DNA of 37,878 nt from an uncultured Prevotellaceae bacterium (GCA_900313705.1 OMSJ01000014.1:1-37878); one strand, 5' to 3'. Shown: positions 7,277-16,400, counted from the stretch's first letter. Numbers and translations: made by a program. Notes: a model not told the origin generated them from the letters alone.

Positions 7277-8727
7277 AATGCTTTATTTTTATATGGTTTA
7301 TGATGTATGTATTTCCAATAGTGGAAGCCTTGAACTGCCATGAGGAGAAAGCCACCTGCAAGGCCGACGGGAAGCGGCAGGCGGAAGCCTTCGGGTGCGG
7401 TAAGGATGTAGCTGGTGCTCACCACTGCCATGAAGAGCGCAGGGATGAACGCTATCAGACAATTGTGCTTTCTTCTGGTCAGCCATACCGCAGCAGCCCA
7501 CAGCATGAAGCAGGCAAGGGTCTGGTTCGTCCAGGCAAAGTAGCGCCAAAGGACAGCAAAGTCGATGAAGAACAGACCTGTCGTGATAATGAAGAAGGGC
7601 ACACAGAGTATGAGGCGATGCTTCACGCTCTTCTGGTCGTAGCCAAGGAAGTCAGCTGCGATGAGCCTGGCGCTACGGAAGGCTGTGTCGCCACTTGTAA
7701 TAGGTGCAGCCACTACGCCGAGGATGGCAAGCACAGCTCCGGCTGTACCCAACCAACCTACGCTAATCTCCTTGACGACAATAGCGGGATTGCCCAAAGC
7801 GGCAAGCTTCTCGTAAGCCGTCGCTCCTTCCGGTCCGGGCAAGGTGCTGGCGAACTTTATGGCAGCAGCAGCCCAGATGAGGGCCACAACGCCTTCCGTA
7901 ATCATGGCTCCGTAGAAGATGGGACGTCCGAGGCGCTCGCTCGTCATGCAACGTGCCATGAGTGGGCTCTGGGTTCCGTGGAAGCCGCTTATCGCGCCAC
8001 AGGCTATGGTGACACAGAGCAATGGGAAGATGGGCAGCCCCTTCGGGTGGTGCGTCACGAAAGGAGCGTCCGTAATCTCAGGCATCCAGCCCTCTTGCGT
8101 ATAGATGCCCCAGCAAATGCCTACAGCCATCAACAGGAGGGCAAGGCCAAACAAAGGATAAACCTTGCCGATGAGCTTATCGATGGGCAACAAGGTGGCT
8201 AAGATGAAGTACAGGAAGATGATTGTCAGCCAGAAGCCATTCGAGAAGAACCAACCCATGTCGGGTGTCATCTTGTCGAGCAGAGCAGCCGGCGTCGTCA
8301 CGAAGACTGCTCCGACCAGCACCAAGAGCACCATTGATCCGATTCGCATCACGATTCGCATCGTCCCGCCCAACTCGTTACCGATGATTTCGGGCAAAGA
8401 AACACCGCCATCGCGAATACATATCATGCCGCAGAGGTAGTCGTGGACGGCTCCGGCAAAGATGCAGCCAAAGACTATCCAAAGGTAGGCAGCAGGGCCG
8501 AACAGTATGCCCATGATGGCACCGAAGATGGGACCTGTACCTGCGATGTTGAGGAACTGGATGAGGAACACACGCCAAGCAGGTAAGGGCATGAAGTCAA
8601 CGCCGTCTTGCTTCTCGTAGCAAGGCATCTTCGTCGCATCGTTGGGTTTGAAGATGCGCTCAACGACTGCTCCATAAAGCAAATAGCCTATCAACAGGCA
8701 TACAAGGGAAACTGAAAAGGTTATCAC
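7273..8727 (-). CDS. cstA: Carbon starvation protein CstA family transporter (second of tandem pair)
   Basis: A 484-aa polytopic membrane protein with the CstA core: QFLNIAGTGPIFGAIMG at 57-73, LWIVFGCIFAGAVHDYLCG, and later the conserved SGFHGTQSPLMARC and GVVAAPITSGDTAFR. CstA proteins are pyruvate or peptide importers of the inner membrane, induced by carbon starvation in E. coli. This short form (about 480 aa against about 700 in E. coli) lacks the extra C-terminal helices, as is usual in Bacteroidota. It lies 61 bp after a paralogue (8789-10279) and overlaps the following barrel gene by 4 bp, so all three appear to be one operon. Substrate cannot be assigned from sequence. Confidence 0.93.
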   Translation of the reverse strand: MITFSVSLVCLLIGYLLYGAVVERIFKPNDATKMPCYEKQDGVDFMPLPAWRVFLIQFLNIAGTGPIFGAIMGILFGPAAYLWIVFGCIFAGAVHDYLCGMICIRDGGVSLPEIIGNELGGTMRIVMRIGSMVLLVLVGAVFVTTPAALLDKMTPDMGWFFSNGFWLTIIFLYFILATLLPIDKLIGKVYPLFGLALLLMAVGICWGIYTQEGWMPEITDAPFVTHHPKGLPIFPLLCVTIACGAISGFHGTQSPLMARCMTSERLGRPIFYGAMITEGVVALIWAAAAIKFASTLPGPEGATAYEKLAALGNPAIVVKEISVGWLGTAGAVLAILGVVAAPITSGDTAFRSARLIAADFLGYDQKSVKHRLILCVPFFIITTGLFFIDFAVLWRYFAWTNQTLACFMLWAAAVWLTRRKHNCLIAFIPALFMAVVSTSYILTAPEGFRLPLPVGLAGGFLLMAVQGFHYWKYIHHKPYKNKAL

Positions 8728-8788
8728 GGTGATTTACTATTTAACGATTTACTATTTAAGGATTTATGACTGAACTTATAATAATAGA

Positions 8789-10279
8789 CTACTGGCGTTT
8801 CAGGTTCTTGAACACGAAGCCGAGGGCGACAATGGCGGTGAAGATGCCGCCAATGGCATAGCCCAAAGTGGTGTCGAGGCCGAAGCCGTTCTCTTTGTCA
8901 ATGAGGATGAAGCAGGCGCTGACGGCACACATAAAGACGGCGGGGAAGTAGGCGATGAGCCACGACGAGCGGGGCAGGATGCCTTTCCCGTCTGTCCGAT
9001 GACGCAGGAAATGTGCGATGGTGAAGAAGGTGAATGTTGCCAGGACCTGATTGAACCACGAGACGTAGAGCCACAGGACCTTGAAGCTGCTGACGTTCAA
9101 CATGGCTATGGCGACGGCAAACAGCGGGGCGGTGAGCAGGAGACGCTTCGCGAGAGGCTTCTGGTCGTAGTGGCTGAAGTCTGCCACAATCATGCGAGCA
9201 GCACGGAAGGCGCTACCGCCAGTGCTCATCGGGGCTGCCACGATGCCCAGCACGGCCAGCACCAGTCCGGCGTTGCCCAGCCAGTCGTTACACATCCGCT
9301 CTACCAATATGCCTGGGTTCATCTTGACCGTTCCACAGGCAGTCATGGCGTTGTAGAGCTTTTCGTAAGGTGTAGTGCCAGCAATATCAAGCATATCGAC
9401 GAACTTCATCGCAGCTGCTGCCCAGATGAGGGCTACGACTCCTTCCGTCACCATTGCCCCATAGAAGCAGCGGAGGCCGTACTTCTCGTTCTTGATGCAC
9501 CGAGCCATCATCGGGCTTTGAGTAGCATGGAAGCCACTCACCGCTCCGCAGGCTATCGTGATGAAGAGACCTGGGAACAAAGGGGTATAGCTGACCGGAT
9601 AATGGTCGCTGAATGCTTCGGCTATGCTGGGGATGTTGCCTTCGTGGGTAAAGATGCCAAAACCGATGAGCACCGCCATGATGAGCAAAGCAGCACCGAA
9701 GACGGGATAGATGGTGCCTATGACTTTGTTGATGGAAAAGACGGTGACGGCGAGGTAGAAGATGAGGATGATGACGGTCCAAATCAGGTTCGTGTCGGCG
9801 ACATCGAAGAGCCTGAGCGTCAACTGGTCCATCAGTCCTGCCGGTATCAGCACGAAGCTGGCACCTACGCAAATCATCAGGACAAGCGAGACGACTCTCA
9901 TCACGAGGCGGCATACGCTGCCCAGTTCGTCGCCGATGATTTCCGGCAAGCCCATCCCGTCGCGCCTGATGCTAATCATGCCCGCCATGTAGTCGTGCAT
10001 GGCGCCGCCCAAGATGCAGCCAAGGACTATCCAAAGGAATGCAGCAGGTCCGTAGAGCACACCCATCATGGCGCCGAAGATAGGTCCCGTGCCAGCGATG
10101 TTGAGGAACTGTACCGTATAGACTTTCCACGTCGGCATCGGGATGTAGTCGGCTCCGTCCTGCTTAGTGTAGCAAGGCGTCTTGCGGTTCGGGTCGATGC
10201 CGAACACTCTCTCCACAAACGTGCCATAGGCAAAATAACCAAGCACCAGCAGAACCAGTGCTATGCAAAATGTGACCAT
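8789..10279 (-). CDS. cstA: Carbon starvation protein CstA family transporter (first of tandem pair)
   Basis: A 496-aa polytopic membrane protein with the same landmarks as its downstream paralogue: QFLNIAGTGPIFGAMMG at 57-73, LWIVLGCILGGAMHDYMAG, SGFHATQSPMMARC and GIVAAPMSTGGSAFRAARM. The two proteins are clearly homologous over their whole length but differ in loops and at the C-terminus, so the duplication is not recent. An extra loop (MTACGTVKMNPGILVERMCN) is present in this copy only. It is the first gene of the cstA-cstA-barrel operon and is preceded by a good -33/-7 promoter. The family transports pyruvate or peptides; having two copies suggests different substrates or affinities. Confidence 0.93.
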   Translation of the reverse strand: MVTFCIALVLLVLGYFAYGTFVERVFGIDPNRKTPCYTKQDGADYIPMPTWKVYTVQFLNIAGTGPIFGAMMGVLYGPAAFLWIVLGCILGGAMHDYMAGMISIRRDGMGLPEIIGDELGSVCRLVMRVVSLVLMICVGASFVLIPAGLMDQLTLRLFDVADTNLIWTVIILIFYLAVTVFSINKVIGTIYPVFGAALLIMAVLIGFGIFTHEGNIPSIAEAFSDHYPVSYTPLFPGLFITIACGAVSGFHATQSPMMARCIKNEKYGLRCFYGAMVTEGVVALIWAAAAMKFVDMLDIAGTTPYEKLYNAMTACGTVKMNPGILVERMCNDWLGNAGLVLAVLGIVAAPMSTGGSAFRAARMIVADFSHYDQKPLAKRLLLTAPLFAVAIAMLNVSSFKVLWLYVSWFNQVLATFTFFTIAHFLRHRTDGKGILPRSSWLIAYFPAVFMCAVSACFILIDKENGFGLDTTLGYAIGGIFTAIVALGFVFKNLKRQ

Positions 10280-10365
10280 CTTTTCTTTACAATTTGACTA
10301 TAGACAATTTACACTTAAATGTTTTGTTATTGACGCATGTCGATTGACGTCTTCCTTTTCGATTG

Positions 10366-10397
10366 CAAAGATACAACGATTAATCCAAAAATCAAAA
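10366..10397 (-). promoter_or_regulatory. Promoter of the cstA operon
   Basis: On the minus strand TTTTG (10397-10393) is followed after 19 bases by TATCTTTG (10373-10366), a canonical Bacteroidota pair. The leader to the ATG at 10279 is about 80 bases. Confidence 0.75.
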
Positions 10398-10574
10398 TAT
10401 ATAAATTCAAAAGTGAAACTGAAAAGCGAAAAATAAATCACAGAGCATACGAACAAACCAATCAACCTACGGAAAATTGTCAAATCATCCTGTTCATTCG
10501 GCTACATATTGCTTTCCATGTTTCGTAAGCAGAACGGGACAAACGAGCGAGGGAAACATCTCAATTGGCAACCT

Positions 10575-10727
10575 CAGCTGGGACATTTGCCCAACGACAA
10601 GTGGGGCGTTGGCAAACTTAACATAGGTAGTTGCCCAACTATGTGTACCTAATTGAGCAAGTAGGTGTACCTAATTGAGCAAGTAGGTGTACCTAATTGA
10701 GCAAGTAGGTGTACCTAATTGAGCAGG
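10575..10727. repeat. 22-bp-phased palindrome array, TAGGTGTACCTA type
   Basis: AGGTGTACCT occurs at 10663, 10685 and 10707, with a diverged unit ATGTGTACCT at 10641, all exactly 22 bp apart and joined by AATTGAGCAAG. Just upstream, TAGTTG-CC-CAACTA (about 10627-10640) and TTTGCCCAACG...CGTTGGCAAA are further inverted repeats. One and a half more units of the TAGGTGTACCTA type are at 20742-20774. This array lies between the divergent cstA and GHL10 promoters; the rest of 10398-10845 holds no gene that I can support. Confidence 0.7.
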
Positions 10728-10845
10728 AAAACGCAAACCTCGCAAACACAATACGATACAAAAAGCAGACGGGAGCGCGACGAAACCTTTTTTGCCACAA
10801 GCGAAAAAAATCCACGCTCTGTTCCTTAATCTCTAATCTTTTTCG

Positions 10846-10853
10846 TACCTTTG
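10846..10853 (+). promoter_or_regulatory. -7 promoter element of the GHL10 gene (leaderless)
   Basis: TACCTTTG is followed by CAGC and then the ATG at 10858. Transcription would start at or within a base or two of the start codon. No clear -33 TTTG is seen. Confidence 0.65.
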
Positions 10854-10857
10854 CAGC

Positions 10858-12393
10858 ATGAAACACACATTATTTATTATTATAATACTCTTTGCCTCTC
10901 TCTTCAGCATCCAGTCCGAGGCTCAGAGCCTGCATAAGAAAAGCGACTTCCTGCCCAAAATCACTCCGACAGAAAGGGAATTGGCAGGAGGGGAACTTCC
11001 TTTTCTGCTCGCCCCTGCTGCCCCAAAACACGAAGTGAGAGCCGTCTGGCTGACCACCATCATGGGACTGGACTGGCCAAAGACGATGGCAACCAGTCAA
11101 GCTGGCAGGCAAAAGCAGAAAGATGAACTCTGCCAAATCCTCGACCAACTGCAAGCTTGTCGCATCAACACCGTCATTCTCCAGACGAGGCTCCGAGGCT
11201 CTGTCATCTATCCAAGCAACATAGAGCCTTGGGACGTCTGTCTCACCGGCACCTTCGACCGCGACCCGGGCTACGACCCGCTGGCTTTCGCCATTGAGGA
11301 GGCGCACAAACGCGGAATGGAACTGCACGCTTGGATGGTCACCGTACCTGCCTTCAAGATTGTCAACGCCAAGAAGATGGGCAAGCGAAGCCTGCTCAAG
11401 ACGCATCCTGAACTGCTCAAGAAACACGGCGAACAGTACTATCTCGATCCCGGACTGCCTGGCTCTTCCCCTTACCTCACAGCGCTCTGCAAGGAGATAG
11501 TGAGCCGCTACGACGTCGATGGCATACACTTCGACTACATCCGCTACCCGGAAAACCCTGAGACATTCCCCGACGCCTCCACGTTCAAGAAGTACGGCAA
11601 GGGCAAAGACAAACGCTCGTGGCGCACAGGGAACATCACTCGAATGGTTCGAGACGCTTACAACGCAGTTAAAGTTTTGAAGCCATGGGTGCGTGTAAGC
11701 TGCTCACCTGTAGGAAAATATAAGGACTTGAGCCGCTACTCTGCGAAGGGCTGGTCGGCTCTCGGCGCAGTCTATCAGGACGCTCAAGGCTGGCTGCGCG
11801 AAGGCATCATGGACATGCTCCTGCCCATGATGTACTTCCAGGGCGACCACTTCTACCCCTTTGCCGTCGATTGGAAAGAGCACGACTACGGACGCGCCGT
11901 AGCACCTGGACTCGGCATCTACTTCCTCCATCCAAAAGAGAAAGACTGGAGCTTGGGCATCATACAACGGGAGCTCTGCTACCTCCGCCAGCAAGGACTC
12001 GGCGGACAGGCTTACTTCCGCAGCCAGTTCCTGACGGACAACACGAAAGGCATCTACGACTATCTGCAGCGCGACTACTACCCCTACCCTGCCCTGCTGC
12101 CGCCTATGACGTGGCAAAGCAACGCCAAACCTGAGATGCCACGCCTCGTCGGTCGAGAACGCATCGGGGGTATCAACGAAAAGATAACATGGTCCGCCGT
12201 CGAAGGTTGCCGCTACGTCATCTACGCCAGCACAAAGCAGCCCATCGACACAAGCAACCCGCAAAACATCGTCAAGCTGACCCACGACAACAGCTTCACT
12301 TATAGCCTGCTCGGAGCCTACTACCACGGCTACCACCTCGCCGTCACCGCCCTCGACCGCTACGGCAACGAGAGCCAACCGCTCAAGCTGTAA
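10858..12393 (+). CDS. Secreted GHL10-type (DUF187) glycoside hydrolase-like protein
   Basis: A 511-aa protein with signal peptide MKHTLFIIIILFASLFSIQS(EAQ). A glycosyl-hydrolase-like TIM barrel of the GHL10/DUF187 family spans about 58-385. It begins EVRAVWLTTIMGLDWPKT and contains DGIHFDYIRYPENP (about 221-234), the conserved barrel-strand signature whose acidic residues are the likely active site. The C-terminal 85 residues (ITWSAVEGCRYVIYAS...VTALDRYGNESQP) look like a fibronectin-type-III-like beta domain. The protein probably acts on cell-wall or other glycans in the periplasm or at the surface; exact activity is unknown. The start is fixed by the signal peptide. It is monocistronic, divergent from the cstA operon, with a repeat region downstream. 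Confidence 0.9.
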   Translation: MKHTLFIIIILFASLFSIQSEAQSLHKKSDFLPKITPTERELAGGELPFLLAPAAPKHEVRAVWLTTIMGLDWPKTMATSQAGRQKQKDELCQILDQLQACRINTVILQTRLRGSVIYPSNIEPWDVCLTGTFDRDPGYDPLAFAIEEAHKRGMELHAWMVTVPAFKIVNAKKMGKRSLLKTHPELLKKHGEQYYLDPGLPGSSPYLTALCKEIVSRYDVDGIHFDYIRYPENPETFPDASTFKKYGKGKDKRSWRTGNITRMVRDAYNAVKVLKPWVRVSCSPVGKYKDLSRYSAKGWSALGAVYQDAQGWLREGIMDMLLPMMYFQGDHFYPFAVDWKEHDYGRAVAPGLGIYFLHPKEKDWSLGIIQRELCYLRQQGLGGQAYFRSQFLTDNTKGIYDYLQRDYYPYPALLPPMTWQSNAKPEMPRLVGRERIGGINEKITWSAVEGCRYVIYASTKQPIDTSNPQNIVKLTHDNSFTYSLLGAYYHGYHLAVTALDRYGNESQPLKL

Positions 12394-12421
12394 GAAGACA
12401 ACGGATTATCATTTGATTTTA

Positions 12422-12634
12422 TTGCTGTCCGGGGAAAATCAAGAGCACCTCTACTTATTCGCTTATAATTAGGCTTTCTTGACAAAAGCAGCTCACGGGG
12501 GCTTACTCTAAAGTCCCGAAGGGACGAGAGACCACAGACGGGGGTGTTAACCCCCGGTAATTGCGCAACAACATGAAAAGTCCCGAAGGGACGACTGGTC
12601 TATCGCGCCTTCGGCGCTTTTCCCCGTACAACAA
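12422..12634. mobile_element. Second TTGCTGTCCGG-bounded element
   Basis: The left end TTGCTGTCCGGGGAAAA (12422-12438) and the right end, inverted TTGTTGTACGGGGAAAA (about 12618-12634), match at 15 of 17 positions. The interior differs from the element at 4464-4856. It contains the self-palindrome GTCCCGAAGGGAC twice (about 12512 and 12578) and a GGGGGTGTTAACCCCC hairpin. No gene is present. It lies about 30 bp after the GHL10 stop. Confidence 0.5.
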
Positions 12635-12651
12635 TAATTTTATTTAAGTTG

Positions 12652-12694
12652 CGGAAGTTAAAGTGGAAGTTAAAGTGGAAGTTAACTCGCTCCG
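12652..12694. repeat. Short tandem GGAAGTTAAAGT repeats
   Basis: Three head-to-tail units of GGAAGTTAAAGT type lie between the two larger repeat elements downstream of the GHL10 gene. No other feature is seen here. Confidence 0.5.
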
Positions 12695-12730
12695 TTGACT
12701 TTCCCTTCGGTCATCGACCTATCGGTTCGT

Positions 12731-12895
12731 GGGAGTTATAAAAGGACAATACCATATAGACAGTATCCCAAGCTATTGTCCAGCACGCTTGCTGGCTTCT
12801 TCCGCGCCCTAAGCAGCGCGCCTTGGTGCTATAGCATCCAAGAACTTCCTGCGCAAAGCACATTACTTCCTATATAACTCCGTTTTATAACTCCC
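12731..12895. repeat. 165-bp element with 13-bp inverted ends GGGAGTTATAAAA
   Basis: GGGAGTTATAAAA (12731-12743) and TTTTATAACTCCC (12883-12895) form a perfect 13-bp inverted repeat. A second TATATAACTCC lies next to the right end. The interior holds GCGC-rich short inverted segments and no credible ORF. It could be a MITE-like element or a folded RNA; only one copy is in the window. Confidence 0.45.
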
Positions 12896-12908
12896 TAAAC
12901 CTGAAATT

Positions 12909-13060
12909 GGAAAGAAGTACGTGGACTTATCCTCATAAGTGCGTGGACTTATCCCCATAAGTACGTGGACTTATCCTCATAAGTACGTGGACTTATCCTC
13001 ATAAGTACGTGGACTTATCTGACCACTTCCCAGAGAGGGAAGCAAAGGGATGCTTTTGCG
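12909..13060 (-). repeat. Dispersed 22-bp-phased palindrome element, copy B (ends truncated)
   Basis: Five units of AAGTACGTGGACTT type at 22-bp period (12914-13020) are followed by the conserved TGACCACTTCCCAGAGAGGG block and TGCTTTTGCG. This is the reverse orientation of copies A and C. The outer ATGATAATCCGC parts of both terminal inverted repeats are missing. Confidence 0.7.
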
Positions 13061-13079
13061 TGTTCAGTCCACTTAACTT

Positions 13080-13358
13080 TCATACAGCTTTGGCATACTT
13101 CTGTTCTTCCTGCTCCATGCGGGCGATTTCCTCATCCCACTCGCGCATTACCTCTTCGTGAGGGGTTCCCTTGCCTGCCGCAATTTCTGCCTCTGCCTCA
13201 TCCAACATGGCGTTGATTTCCTCCATCGTATAGCGTTTCAGAGGAAACTCTTCTTTCTTGGCGTACTCTGTCAATTCTTTCACCAACCACTTCATGTCGG
13301 CCACGGACAATGTGCCAGTCAGATAGTCACGGAGTCCTGTCAATGCTTGTGTACTCAT
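13080..13358 (-). CDS. Small acidic protein resembling Bacteroidota antitoxin-like proteins
   Basis: A 92-aa protein, MSTQALTGLRDYLTGTLSVA then MKWLVKELTEYAKKEE and YTMEEINAMLDEAEAEIAAGKGTPHEEVMREWDEEI. The pattern of a helical N-terminal part followed by YTMEEIN...EAE...G...EEV is common in small Bacteroidota proteins found next to RelE/ParE-type toxins. No toxin gene is beside it: the next DNA downstream is repeat, and upstream is uvrA on the same strand. It could be an orphan antitoxin, a decayed toxin-antitoxin locus or an unrelated small protein. It has its own promoter (13380-13411). The ORF is intact. Confidence 0.7.
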   Translation of the reverse strand: MSTQALTGLRDYLTGTLSVADMKWLVKELTEYAKKEEFPLKRYTMEEINAMLDEAEAEIAAGKGTPHEEVMREWDEEIARMEQEEQKYAKAV

Positions 13359-13379
13359 ACCTGTAACCTTTTACGTCTG

Positions 13380-13411
13380 CAAAGATACACCTTTTCTTTT
13401 ACGCTACCAAA
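13380..13411 (-). promoter_or_regulatory. Promoter of the antitoxin-like gene
   Basis: On the minus strand TTTG (13411-13408) is followed after 20 bases by TATCTTTG (13387-13380), with a leader of about 20 bases to the ATG at 13358. The -33 box lies just past the uvrA stop codon. Confidence 0.7.
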
Positions 13412-13418
13412 TAATCTC

Positions 13419-16400
13419 CTACTTTTTCTTGCCTTTACTCTCGTTCATCTTTTCGCGCAGGAATTTAGCTGTGTAGCTTTCCTTGCACTTCGCCACTTCC
13501 TCGGGAGTGCCGCAGCAGACGAGCCGTCCACCTGCTTCGCCGCCTTCGGGACCGAGGTCGATGATGTGGTCCGCATTCTTGATGACTTCAAGGTTGTGCT
13601 CTATGACGATGATGGTGTGGCCGCGATGGATGAGGGCATCGAAGGAAAGGAGCAGCTTGCGAATGTCGTGGAAGTGCAGTCCCGTCGTGGGTTCGTCGAA
13701 GATGAAGATGGTGGGCTTCGTCTTCTCCATACCGAGGTAATAGGCAAGCTTGACGCGCTGGTTCTCGCCACCTGACAGGGTGGATGAGGACTGACCGAGC
13801 TTGATGTAGCCCAAGCCAACGTCCTGCAGGGGTTTGAGCAAGGCAATGATGCGCTTCTGCTTGTGCTCCGTGAAGAACTCGATGGCTTGGTTGACGGTCA
13901 TGTCGAGCACGTCGCAGACATTCTTTTCGTGGAACCTTACGTCGAGTATCTCTGACTTGAAGCGTTGTCCGTGGCAGCTTTCGCAAGGAAGCACGAGGTC
14001 GGCCATGAACTGCATCTCGATGGTGACGGTACCTTCGCCTTTACATTCTTCGCATCGTCCGCCGTCGGTGTTGAAGCTGAAGTAGGCAGGCGTGTAGCCC
14101 ATCTGCTGGGCAAGAGGCAAGGAAGCAAAGAGCTTGCGGATTTCGTCCCATGCTTTGACGTAGGTGACGGGATTGGAGCGTGTGCTCTTGCCGATGGGGT
14201 TCTGGTCGATGAACTCGACGGCGCTGACCATGTTCAAGTCTCCCTCCAGCCCGAGGAACTCGCCTGGGCGGTCGGCCACTTCGTCGAGATGCCGCTTCAT
14301 GGCGTTGTAGAAGATGTCGCGGACGAGGCTGCTCTTGCCGCTGCCGCTAACGCCTGTGACGCAGGTCATTACGCCAAGCGGAAAGCGTACGTCGATGCCC
14401 TTCAGGTTGTTGGCACGTGCGCCTTTCACCTCGATGAAGCTACTTGACTTACGACGAGAGAAAGACCCTCCCTGACCCTCCCTTAAAGGGAGGGAACAGA
14501 GGAAGTCGAGGGTATAGGACTTCTTTCCCTCCCTCCCTTTAAGGGAGGGTTGGGGTGGGTCTGTGGGTACCGGCCCCTCGTACACGACTTCTCCTCCCAA
14601 GCGACCTGCTTCCGGTCCGATGTCAATAAGCCAGTCGGCAGCGCGGATGATGTCCTCGTCATGCTCAACGACGACAACGGTATTCCCAAGGTCGCGGAGC
14701 TGCTTCAAGACTTTGATGAGGCGCTCTGTGTCGCGGCTGTGAAGGCCGATGCTCGGTTCGTCGAGGATGTAGAGGCTACCCACGAGACTGCTTCCCAGGG
14801 AAGTGGCAAGGTTGATGCGCTGGCTCTCGCCTCCAGAGAGACTGTTCGAGGTGCGGTTGAGTGTCAGGTAACCCAATCCGACGTCCAGCAGGTATTGCAG
14901 TCGGTTCTTGATTTCGATGAGGATGCGCTTTGCAATGGTCTCTTCGTGTTCGCTTATCTTGAGACTCTCTATCCATGGGAGCAACTCGCTGACAGGGATG
15001 CAGACCAGTTCGGTAATGCTCTTCCCGCCCACCTTAACGTAGCTTGCTTCTGGTCGGAGGCGAGTGCCGTGGCACTTTGGGCAAACCGTCTTACCACGGT
15101 ATCGGGCCAGCATGACGCGGTTCTGTATCTTGTACTGCCCTTGGCGCAGGTATTCGAAGAAGGCATCTATGGAGAGCAGTCCCCACTCGCGTTCTTCGGG
15201 GAATATCTTCCAATCAGCCGGCACAAGGACTTCCTTGCCGCCAAGAGTCTCAAGCTTTAGTGAAGAGTGAAGAGTGAAGAGTGAAGAATCAATGTTACAT
15301 TCGCCCTCTGATTTGTTACTATCATTCTTCATTCTTAACTCTTCACTCTTCACTCTTAACTCTTCACTCTTAACTCCCGATGGTACTCCGTGCCAAAGCC
15401 AGTCCTTCTCAGCCTGTGTCAGCTCGAAGTAAGGCTTGAAGATGGGGAAGCCGCGCTCGGAGTTGAAGCGGATGAACCAGTCCTTCCATTCTGCCATCTT
15501 CTCGCCGCGCCAGCACATGACGGCTCCGTCGTAGAGGCTCAAGGCAGTATTGGGAATGACCATCTGCTCGTCGATGCCTATCACCTTGCCGAAGCCTTCG
15601 CATTCTGGGCAGGCGCCGATGGGCGAGTTGAAGGCAAAGAGCTTGTCGGTAGGCTGCTCGAAGGTGATGCCGTCGGCCTCGAAGCGTGTACAGAACTCGT
15701 GCTCTTCGCCATCAGGCATGAAGTGGAGTATGGCTGTTCCGTGCCCTTCGTAGAACGCTGTTTCGCAGGAATCCACGAGGCGGGCGATGGTGTCGCGGTC
15801 GTTGCCTGTCGTCAGGCGGTCGATAATTAAGGAAACAGATTTATTCTCCTGCTCCTTGCACCTTGCTCCTTGCCCCTGAAAATCTTCGATGCGCATGACT
15901 TCGCCATTAGCATAGACTCTTGCGAAGCCGCTCTTGCGGTACATTTCGAGCTGCTGCTCTATGGTTCTTCCTTCGGGCAGACGGATGGGGCACATCACCA
16001 TGAACTTCGTGCCTTCGGGCTTGGAGAGCATACACTGGACGGCATCTTCTGTGGTGTGGCGCTTCACTTCCTTGCCGCTTATGGGCGAGAAGGTGTGACC
16101 TATGCGGGCAAAGAGCAGACGGAGGTACTCGTAGATTTCGGTGCTTGTGCCGACCGTGCTTCGCGGATTGCGGCTCGTCACTTTCTGCTCGATGGCTATG
16201 GCGGGCGGGATGCCCTTGATGTAGTCGCATTCAGGCTTGTTCATGCGTCCGAGGAACTGCCGGGCATAGGCGCTCAGGCTTTCCACGTAGCGACGCTGTC
16301 CTTCGGCATAAAGGGTGTCGAAAGCCAGACTGCTCTTGCCGCTGCCGCTCAAGCCCGTTATCACCACCAGCTTGCCTCGTGGTATCTCGAGGCTGATGTT

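Noticed and set aside
7300..8202. 300-aa plus-strand ORF opposite cstA
   Set aside because: It is an antisense shadow of the CstA coding sequence.
12695..12877. 60-aa ORF in the repeat island after the GHL10 gene
   Set aside because: It lies across the GGGAGTTATAAAA inverted-repeat element; no start signal and no family resemblance.
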